NCBI GenBank assembly: GCA_002373995.1
Contig: DFLB01000008.1
Span: 42,266-53,895, forward strand
Reading direction: 5' to 3'
DNA: 11,630 bases
Source of the DNA: Bacteroidales bacterium UBA3630
Lineage (GTDB): Bacteria; Bacteroidota; Bacteroidia; Bacteroidales; P3
Shown here: positions 1-5,534 of the stretch, piece after piece
Position numbering within the stretch: the stretch's first letter is position 1
Layout: every line of letters begins with the position of its first letter
The notes under the pieces: model-generated
Told to the model about the DNA's origin: nothing
Databases searched by the model: none
The model's input: the letters and a program-made list of their open reading frames with translations, nothing else
Position numbers and translations under genes: made by a program

Positions 1-857
1 TGGATGGCGCCGCTGATGCCGCAGGCCATGTAGAGGGCGGGACGCACGGTCTTGCCCGTCTGACCCACCTGACGGCTGGCGTCCATGACGCCGGCGTCGA
101 CCATAGCGCGGCTGCTGGAAACCTCACCGCCGAGTTCGGCAGCAAGTGCTTGGAGCTTGCCGAAGCCGTCCTTGGTGCCGACGCCGCGGCCACCGCTGAC
201 GAGGACCTTGGCCTCGCTGATGTCGGTGACGGTCTTCTCTTCCTTGACGGTCTTGACCAGCTTCACGCGGGCGATCTTCTTCTCATCGAAGTTGACCTTG
301 AAGTCGACGATCTCGCCCTTACGGCTCTTGTCGGCGGCCATTTTCTGCATGACGCCGGGGCGGACGGTGGACATCTGCGGGCGGTTGTTCTTGCAGAGGA
401 TGGTGGCCATGAGGTTGCCGCCGAAGGCGGGACGGGTCATGCGGAACTCATGGGCCTCGTCGTCGCTGATTTCCAACTTGGTGGCATCGGCGGTGAGGCC
501 GGTGCGGTTGCGGGCGCTGACGCGGGGGCCGAGGTCGCGGCCGATGGTGGTGGCGCCAATAAGCATGATGCTCGGCTTCTCGCTCTCGATGATGGCGGTG
601 ATAGCCTCGGTGTAGGGCTCGGTCATGTAGTCCTTCAGCAGGTCGTGATCAACAACCATTACTTTGTCGGCACCGTGCTCGATGAGGGTGGGGGCGAGGC
701 CTTTGATGTCCTTGCCCAGCAGCATGGCGACGACCTTTTCCTGGTTGGCGTCGGCCAGTTCGCGGGCTTTGCCCAGCAGCTCGAGGGCCACATTCTGCAG
801 TTTGCCGTTGCGCTGTTCGGCAAACACGTATACGTCTTTATAATCTGCTAAGTTCAT
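1..857 (-). CDS. etfA: Electron transfer flavoprotein alpha subunit, 3' end missing
   Basis: EtfA binds FAD and, with EtfB, shuttles electrons between an acyl-CoA dehydrogenase and a cytoplasmic or membrane acceptor. The reading frame starts at the ATG complementary to 855-857 (MNLADYKDVYVFAEQR) and stays open to the window edge, giving 285 residues of an expected 320-340; the C-terminal FAD-domain tail and stop codon lie outside. Seen: an N-terminal nucleotide-fold domain (about 1-190), then the conserved C-terminal FAD-binding signatures SGGRG (221-225), SSR (248-250), GQTGKTV (265-271) and GISGAI (280-285). It is the last visible gene of the acyl-CoA dehydrogenase-etfB-etfA cluster, 69 bp downstream of etfB, and the gap is filled by a 9-bp tandem array. 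A GAAGAAG stretch before the start may act as a weak ribosome site. Family call is firm; whether this ETF bifurcates electrons is not settled here. Confidence 0.95.
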   Translation of the reverse strand, partial: MNLADYKDVYVFAEQRNGKLQNVALELLGKARELADANQEKVVAMLLGKDIKGLAPTLIEHGADKVMVVDHDLLKDYMTEPYTEAITAIIESEKPSIMLIGATTIGRDLGPRVSARNRTGLTADATKLEISDDEAHEFRMTRPAFGGNLMATILCKNNRPQMSTVRPGVMQKMAADKSRKGEIVDFKVNFDEKKIARVKLVKTVKEEKTVTDISEAKVLVSGGRGVGTKDGFGKLQALAAELGGEVSSSRAMVDAGVMDASRQVGQTGKTVRPALYMACGISGAI

Positions 858-873
858 TGCTTCTTCATTTTAT

Positions 874-925
874 GTCGGACGGGTCTGACAAGTCTGACAG
901 GTCTGACGAGTCCGACGAGTCTGAC
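874..925. repeat. 9-bp tandem array in etfB-etfA gap
   Basis: Six units with an exact 9-bp period start at 874, 883, 892, 901, 910 and 919. Each has the core GTCTGAC (GTCGGAC in the first, GTCCGAC in the fifth) followed by a variable purine dinucleotide. The array fills most of the 69-bp gap and ends one base before the etfB stop codon. It would be transcribed in the etf mRNA. Function unknown. Confidence 0.9.
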
Positions 926-926
926 A

Positions 927-1712
927 TTAAATGATGTGTTTCTCTTTCAGCTTGTTGACAATCAGCTCCACGGCCTCTTCGGGGCTGACCTCGAAGGTCT
1001 GGCCGGCGGGCTTGAGCTGCTTGGGGAACGACTTGAAGACGCTCGTGGGCGAACCGGCTTTGCCGATGTGGTCCTCGGGCACGTTGATGCGGTCGGCGCC
1101 CCACACCTCGACTTCCTTGTCAAAGGCGGTGACGATGCCGTTGACGGTCATGTAGCGGGGCTGCACGGCGCTGGCCAGGGCGGTGACGACGCAGGGGGCC
1201 TGCATCTGCAGCACCTGATAGCCATCTTCGAGCTGTTTCTTGACGGTGAAGGTCTTCGTGGCCTCGTCGTACTGGAGGTCTTCCATGTAGGAGACCTGAG
1301 GCAGGTCGAGGTGCTCGGCAATCTGGGGACCTACCTGGGCGGTGTCGCCGTCGATGGCCTGGCGGCCGGTGATGACGAGGTCGAAGTCCATGGTGCGCAG
1401 GGCACCGGCGATGGCGCTACTGGTGGCCAGCGTGTCGGCACCGCCGAGTTTGCGGTCGGTGAGCAGGATGGCGCGGTCCACACCCATGGCGAGGGCCTCG
1501 CGCAGGATGGCCTCGGCCTGGGGCAGGCCCATGGTGATGACGGTCACGTGGGCGCCGTATTTGTCCTTCAGCTGCAGGGCGAACTCGAGGCCGCCCTTGT
1601 CGTCGGGGTTCATGATCGAGGGCACGCCCTCGCGGATAAGCGTACCGGTCTGGGGGTTGATCTTCACCTCGGTGGTGTCCGGCACTTGTTTTATGCAAAC
1701 TACGATGTTCAT
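927..1712 (-). CDS. etfB: Electron transfer flavoprotein beta subunit
   Basis: A 261-residue protein of the usual EtfB length and family. It pairs with EtfA and docks with acyl-CoA dehydrogenase. Seen: N-terminal MNIVVCIKQVPDT, MNPDDKGGLEFAL (34-46), GGADTLATS (90-98) and ITGRQAIDGDTAQVGP (114-129). In the ETF family the last two segments line the nucleotide site that holds AMP in mitochondrial-type ETFs and a second FAD in bifurcating ETFs; the DGDTAQVGP form resembles the clostridial Bcd-associated proteins. That reading is inference from remembered family patterns. The ATG complementary to 1710-1712 is chosen because it begins exactly at the conserved N-terminus; it is preceded by AAAGAAGA. 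The gene sits between the dehydrogenase (113 bp upstream, two octamer arrays in the gap) and etfA, so an operon is likely, with no obvious promoter of its own. Confidence 0.96.
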   Translation of the reverse strand: MNIVVCIKQVPDTTEVKINPQTGTLIREGVPSIMNPDDKGGLEFALQLKDKYGAHVTVITMGLPQAEAILREALAMGVDRAILLTDRKLGGADTLATSSAIAGALRTMDFDLVITGRQAIDGDTAQVGPQIAEHLDLPQVSYMEDLQYDEATKTFTVKKQLEDGYQVLQMQAPCVVTALASAVQPRYMTVNGIVTAFDKEVEVWGADRINVPEDHIGKAGSPTSVFKSFPKQLKPAGQTFEVSPEEAVELIVNKLKEKHII

Positions 1713-1729
1713 TCTTCTTTGATTTTGGG

Positions 1730-1769
1730 TCTAAGAGTCAATAGGTCTAAAATTCTAAGAGTTCTTGGG
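1730..1769. repeat. 8-bp tandem array (TCTAAGAG type) before etfB
   Basis: Units with an 8-bp period start at 1730, 1738, 1746 and 1754: TCTAAGAG, TCAATAGG, TCTAAAAT, TCTAAGAG, with a decayed fifth unit (TTCTTGGG) at 1762. It lies 18 bp upstream of the etfB start, inside its untranslated leader or the intercistronic spacer. The period is exact but the units are degenerate. Confidence 0.7.
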
Positions 1770-1784
1770 AACAATACTGTCTTT

Positions 1785-1825
1785 GCTTTTCGACTTTTTG
1801 ACTTTTCGGCTTTTTGACTTTTGAC
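1785..1825. repeat. 8-bp tandem array (GACTTTTT type) after acyl-CoA dehydrogenase
   Basis: Units GACTTTTT (1792), GACTTTTC (1800), GGCTTTTT (1808), GACTTTT (1816) and a partial GACTTA (1823), preceded by GCTTTTC (1785). The last partial unit overlaps the TAA stop codon of the acyl-CoA dehydrogenase gene, so the array begins exactly at the gene end. It is a second array in the same 113-bp gap, with a unit unrelated to its neighbour at 1730. Confidence 0.85.
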
Positions 1826-2965
<1,140 letters not shown>

Positions 2966-2979
2966 TGTTTCTTTATTTT

Positions 2980-3007
2980 AGTTCGCAGTTGGCAGTTGAC
3001 AGCTCTC
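2980..3007. repeat. 7-bp tandem array (AGTTGGC type), left arm of inverted pair
   Basis: Heptamer units start at 2980, 2987, 2994 and 3001: AGTTCGC, AGTTGGC, AGTTGAC, AGCTCTC. The array lies 15 bp upstream of the acyl-CoA dehydrogenase start codon, in its leader. The same heptamer occurs in reverse orientation at 3029-3051. Confidence 0.8.
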
Positions 3008-3051
3008 AGACGGTGGACACATTGGCCTCTGCCAACTGTCAACTGCCAACT
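2987..3051. other. Perfect 16-bp inverted repeat with 33-bp loop between ridA and acyl-CoA dehydrogenase
   Basis: Arms AGTTGGCAGTTGACAG (2987-3002) and CTGTCAACTGCCAACT (3036-3051) are exact reverse complements separated by 33 bp. In RNA they could form a long hairpin just after the ridA stop codon (3057-3059) and before the dehydrogenase start. No T-run follows on the minus strand, so it does not look like a simple intrinsic terminator; it could partly separate ridA from the downstream genes or shield mRNA ends. It is built of two oppositely oriented heptamer arrays. Confidence 0.85.
3029..3051. repeat. 7-bp tandem array (CTGCCAA type), right arm of inverted pair
   Basis: Heptamers CTGCCAA (3029), CTGTCAA (3036), CTGCCAA (3043) and a partial CT at 3050. 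This is the reverse complement of the AGTTGGC/AGTTGAC units at 2987-3000, so the gap holds one heptamer family in both orientations. Confidence 0.85.
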
Positions 3052-3056
3052 CATAT

Positions 3057-3431
3057 TTATTTCACTGCAATCGTCTCAATCTCAACCAGCACCCCCATCG
3101 GCAAACCCTTCACCGCGAAAGCCGCGCGTGCAGGGCAATCTGTGCTGTAATACTTGGCGTAAACCTCGTTCATGGGCTTGAAATACTCCATGTCGGCCAG
3201 CAAGCACGTGCTCTTCACCACGTCGTCAAACGTGAAGCCGGCTTCGTCAAGTATTGCCTTGATGTTCTTGAAAACCTGCTCGGTCTGCGCTGTGATGCCC
3301 TCCGGCACCGTCTTGGTGGCAGGGTCGATGGGTATCTGCCCCGAAATGTAAAGCGTGTTGCCAGCCTGCACTGCCTGGCTGTAGGGACCTATAGCGGCAG
3401 GGGCGTTCGGTGTGTTGATGATTTTCTTCAT
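3057..3431 (-). CDS. ridA: RidA family reactive intermediate/imine deaminase
   Basis: A 124-residue protein of the YjgF/YER057c/UK114 family, normal length. RidA forms a trimer and hydrolyses enamine/imine intermediates such as 2-aminoacrylate made by PLP enzymes, protecting those enzymes. Seen: APAAIGPYSQAV (10-21) with Tyr17, YISGQIPIDP (28-37), then CPARAAFAVKGLPMG and VEIETIAV at the C-terminus. Arg102 and Glu117 match the substrate-binding Arg105 and Glu120 of E. coli RidA (family knowledge), so it should be an active RidA rather than an Rid paralogue lacking the arginine. The start is set at the ATG complementary to 3429-3431, giving the conserved MKKIINTPNAP N-terminus; an upstream in-frame ATG (to 3467) would add 12 atypical residues and overlap the promoter element at 3465-3472. 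It leads the minus-strand cluster; the 91-bp gap to the dehydrogenase contains a strong hairpin, so co-transcription is uncertain. Confidence 0.95.
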   Translation of the reverse strand: MKKIINTPNAPAAIGPYSQAVQAGNTLYISGQIPIDPATKTVPEGITAQTEQVFKNIKAILDEAGFTFDDVVKSTCLLADMEYFKPMNEVYAKYYSTDCPARAAFAVKGLPMGVLVEIETIAVK

Positions 3432-3464
3432 GTTATGTAGTTTTAAGTTCTTTTCAAGAAAGTG

Positions 3465-3497
3465 CAAATATACGTCTTTTTTTTGAAATAGAGCAAA
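3465..3497 (-). promoter_or_regulatory. Bacteroidota-type promoter for ridA
   Basis: On the minus strand TATATTTG (complement of 3465-3472) matches the -7 consensus TAnnTTTG used by the Bacteroidota primary sigma factor, and TTTG (complement of 3494-3497) stands at the -33 position 21 bp upstream. The spacer contains an A8 tract (complement of 3477-3484). The -7 box ends 33 bp before the chosen ridA start, leaving a short leader. It may serve the whole ridA-acd-etfBA cluster. Confidence 0.7.
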
Positions 3498-3539
3498 TTA
3501 TGTTCAAAAAAAGTTGTAACACCCTCATCCTTAGTCCTC

Positions 3540-3634
3540 TCAATGCCCATCCAAAGCATTACCAAAGCATTACCAAAGCATATCCAAGGCATAACCAAGG
3601 CATAACCAAGGCTCACCCAAAGCACATCCAAGGC
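3540..3634. repeat. 11-bp tandem array in the divergent intergenic region
   Basis: The core CCAA(A/G)GC recurs at 3551, 3562, 3573, 3584, 3595, 3606, 3617 and 3628, an exact 11-bp period over eight units, with a degenerate ninth (TCAATGC) at 3540. The variable four bases between cores are ATTA, ATAT, ATAA, TCAC or ACAT. An 11-bp period places each unit on nearly the same face of the helix, about 40-140 bp upstream of the ridA promoter. Function unknown: possible protein-binding or curvature element, or neutral tandem expansion. Confidence 0.95.
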
Positions 3635-3664
3635 ACACCCTCTACGTAACCGCCACCCCTTCCT

Positions 3665-3689
3665 CCCATCCCCCTTGCCCTTCCCGCCC
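3665..3689 (-). other. G-quadruplex motif, three-tetrad
   Basis: Five C-runs of at least three on the plus strand (3665-3667, 3670-3674, 3678-3680, 3683-3685, 3687-3689) are separated by only 2, 3, 2 and 1 bases. The minus strand therefore carries five G-runs with very short loops, well inside the usual G3+N1-7 rule. Folding is predicted, not shown. Confidence 0.7.
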
Positions 3690-3763
3690 GCCTCCGCAAC
3701 CCAACACAAAAGCATCTCTAACACAACCGCATCCTCTCCGCCCCGCGCCACACCCGAATGATG

Positions 3764-3798
3764 CCCCCAACCACCCCGTGCCAACCCCGCAACACCCC
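3764..3798 (-). other. G-quadruplex motif, four-tetrad
   Basis: C-runs of 5, 4, 4 and 4 (3764-3768, 3774-3777, 3785-3788, 3795-3798) with spacers of 5, 7 and 6 bases fit a minus-strand G4+ quadruplex. Further C-runs at 3741-3744 and 3753-3755 could substitute. It ends about 95 bp upstream of the -7 box of the plus-strand gene, on its template strand. Confidence 0.65.
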
Positions 3799-3893
3799 TG
3801 TCCGTATACTTGGTGCAGAAAAATAAGTCTCTGTACCACAATGTCATACGGTATATATATAAAATATTTTTTCACCGAATGGAAATTTTTTCC

Positions 3894-3901
3894 TACATTT
3901 G
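3894..3901 (+). promoter_or_regulatory. Bacteroidota-type -7 promoter element for the OmpA-like gene
   Basis: TACATTTG followed by CAC matches the TAnnTTTG consensus exactly. No clean TTTG lies at the -33 position; there is only a T-rich tract (about 3867-3872). The element ends 44 bp before the ATG at 3946, giving a leader of about 37-40 nt. Confidence 0.6.
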
Positions 3902-3945
3902 CACTTGAAAAGCATAATGTATCGCAACTCAAAAACCGGTTTAAC

Positions 3946-5409
3946 ATGCGAAACGTGAAACGACTGTTGATGATCCTTCTGGCCTGCACCCTCGTCTTGG
4001 GCGTGGCTCCCGACGTACAGGCGCAGAACAAGAAAAAAACCACTCGCACCACGAAGAGTGCTAAAAAAAGCTCCAAGGGCACAAAAAAAGGCACCGCCAA
4101 AGCCAAAACCACTGCCCCGGCACCCGCCGAACCCCAGTTCGTCGAGCTGCCCTACAACTCCAACGACTGCCTCTTCGCCATCCCGCTGCAGCTCGACAAG
4201 CCCTATGGCCCCACCACCGCCCCTGACGGCAGCGGCCGCATGATGGAAGTCGTCGCAGACAAAGCCCATCCCAACCTCTTCGAACGCGAGCACAACTCCG
4301 TCTGGTACAAATTCACCGTCCCCTACAACGGCGACCTCGTCATCGACATCATCCAGCAAGACGTCTGGGACGACTACGACTTCCTGGTCTACAAAAACAC
4401 CGGCATCTACTTCTCTAACCAGGTCATGCTCAACAAAGTAATGCCCGTGGCCGCCTGCCTCTCCCGCGTAGACAGCGCCGCTCTGTCGGCTGCCGCCAAG
4501 CAAGCCGCCGAACGTCAGCCCAAACCAGCCCCTGGCAAGCAAGACGTCAAGAAAACCGACGAAGAACCCGTCTTCGACCTCCAGCCCGCTCCCCTGCCCA
4601 CCATCGGCATGAACCCCGACGCCAAAGACAAAATCCTCACCAAAAAACAAACCGGCGCCTTCATCAAATCCATCCCCGTCCGCATGGGCGAGGAATACTA
4701 CATCGTCCTCGACAACTGCGCCTCCAACGGCAAAGGCCATACCATCAAAGTCTCCATCCATGTCGACGCCTACGAACCCCTGGTGCTCTTCTACGACAAA
4801 AAAGGCAAACGCTATGTCGACGTCGACCTGATGATCCTCGAAAAAGGCGGTCAAGGCGGCGAACGCCCCATCGTGCGCAACGAACACTACAAAGGCGGAC
4901 GCGTCAAATTCGTCCCGGGCTTCAGCTACACCCTCTATGCCAAACGTGAAGGCTACTTCTCCATCTTCCGCGAGTTCAACGCCCGCGACCTCATGCTCCG
5001 CGACACCCTCATGCTCTACCAGATGGAACGCACCGAGCGCGGCTCCAGCTTCCAGATCAAAGACATCTACTTCGAGGACGGCGAAGCCAAACTCATCGCC
5101 GGCTACGACTCCGTGCTGATGAACTATGTCGCCATGTTCCGCAACCATCCTGAAGTGACCTTCCTCGTCAAAGGCTACGTCCAAAGCTACGGCGTCGATG
5201 CCGAGGCCGACATGCTCCTCTCCCTCGACCGCGCCAAAGCTGTCAAGGATTACTTCGTCAAAAACGGCATCGAGGCCGACCGCATCACCACCGCTGGCAT
5301 GACCAAGAACGAGATCAAACGCGCCGCCGCTGCCGCACTCGACAAGAACGGCGGCTTCAGCGGCATCAAGTGCGAGCTCATCATCACCGGCAAAACCTCC
5401 GACCAGTAG
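3946..5409 (+). CDS. Secreted PPC-like/OmpA-like domain protein, probable envelope protein
   Basis: A 487-residue exported protein. The ATG at 3946 is chosen because it starts directly at a signal peptide (MRNVKRLLMILLACTLVLG, likely cut after VQA at 26); 56 extra upstream codons would span the promoter element. LLAC at 11-14 resembles a lipobox, but the hydrophobic stretch before it is short. Order of parts: Lys/Thr/Ala-rich linker (28-60); beta-rich PPC-like domain in two halves, SVWYKFTVPYNGDLVIDI with DYDFLVYK (118-150) and GEEYYIVLDNCASNGKG (248-264), split by a Pro/Lys/Ala-rich insert (about 180-225); a second beta segment (278-366); and an OmpA-like C-terminal domain (369-465: IKDIYFEDGEAKL, LLSLDRAKAV, YFVKNGI). 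The OmpA domain keeps Arg429 but has Gln413 where peptidoglycan-binding members have the Asp of GHTD, so cell-wall binding may be lost. Lysine codons are often AAA and third positions mostly C, unlike the neighbours. Role unknown; a periplasmic or outer-membrane scaffold is inferred. Confidence 0.85.
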   Translation: MRNVKRLLMILLACTLVLGVAPDVQAQNKKKTTRTTKSAKKSSKGTKKGTAKAKTTAPAPAEPQFVELPYNSNDCLFAIPLQLDKPYGPTTAPDGSGRMMEVVADKAHPNLFEREHNSVWYKFTVPYNGDLVIDIIQQDVWDDYDFLVYKNTGIYFSNQVMLNKVMPVAACLSRVDSAALSAAAKQAAERQPKPAPGKQDVKKTDEEPVFDLQPAPLPTIGMNPDAKDKILTKKQTGAFIKSIPVRMGEEYYIVLDNCASNGKGHTIKVSIHVDAYEPLVLFYDKKGKRYVDVDLMILEKGGQGGERPIVRNEHYKGGRVKFVPGFSYTLYAKREGYFSIFREFNARDLMLRDTLMLYQMERTERGSSFQIKDIYFEDGEAKLIAGYDSVLMNYVAMFRNHPEVTFLVKGYVQSYGVDAEADMLLSLDRAKAVKDYFVKNGIEADRITTAGMTKNEIKRAAAAALDKNGGFSGIKCELIITGKTSDQ

Positions 5410-5429
5410 CCGTCGCCGTCTATCCTGTT

Positions 5430-5455
5430 GGGCAGGCGCATTACAGCGCCTGCCC
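5430..5455 (+). terminator. Perfect 10-bp stem-loop after the OmpA-like gene
   Basis: GGGCAGGCGC (5430-5439), loop ATTACA, GCGCCTGCCC (5446-5455): a perfect GC-rich hairpin starting 20 bp after the stop codon. It is followed by a pyrimidine-rich TCTCCCTACCC rather than a clean T-run, so it is either an imperfect intrinsic terminator or a 3'-end stabilising hairpin. A T10 run occurs only at 5499-5508. Confidence 0.6.
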
Positions 5456-5465
5456 TCTCCCTACC

Positions 5466-5473
5466 CACCTTTG
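5466..5473 (+). promoter_or_regulatory. Weak candidate -7 element for the macroglobulin gene
   Basis: CACCTTTG differs from TAnnTTTG only at its first base and is followed by CAT. It lies 61 bp before the start codon and just after the hairpin. No convincing -33 box is seen. The 125-bp gap between the two genes contains nothing else except the T10 run at 5499-5508. Confidence 0.25.
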
Positions 5474-5534
5474 CATCAACCTCCTGCGCAACTTCGTCTT
5501 TTTTTTTTGAGTAAATCGCTGTCATTTCCTTCTT

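Larger units (their letters stand above)
3635..3893. other. Remainder of divergent intergenic region: C-rich block then AT-rich block
   Basis: No gene is supported here. Bases 3661-3780 hold 64 C and only 14 G on the plus strand. Within this block and just beyond it are two G-quadruplex-type motifs on the minus strand. From about 3810 the composition flips to AT-rich (TATATATATAAAATATTTTTT around 3852-3872), a typical promoter-upstream element for the plus-strand gene. Frames that stay open across the block on the minus strand lack homology signs and run through the tandem array, so they are not called. Confidence 0.7.

Noticed and set aside
874..925. Possible CRISPR-like array
   Set aside because: Units are 9 bp and directly abutting with no spacers; no cas gene is nearby. 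The same applies to the other arrays.
3443..3847. 134-codon minus-strand frame in the divergent intergenic region
   Set aside because: It runs through the 11-bp array, the G-quadruplex blocks and the ridA promoter; composition is low complexity and no family is recognisable.
3778..3945. Upstream extension of the OmpA-like gene by 56 codons
   Set aside because: It spans the TACATTTG promoter element and AT-rich DNA, and places a signal peptide in the middle of the protein.
3844..5184. 446-codon open frame antisense to the OmpA-like gene
   Set aside because: Its Val/Asp/Glu/Phe-rich translation is the mirror of C-ending codons on the sense strand; no signal, domain or start context.
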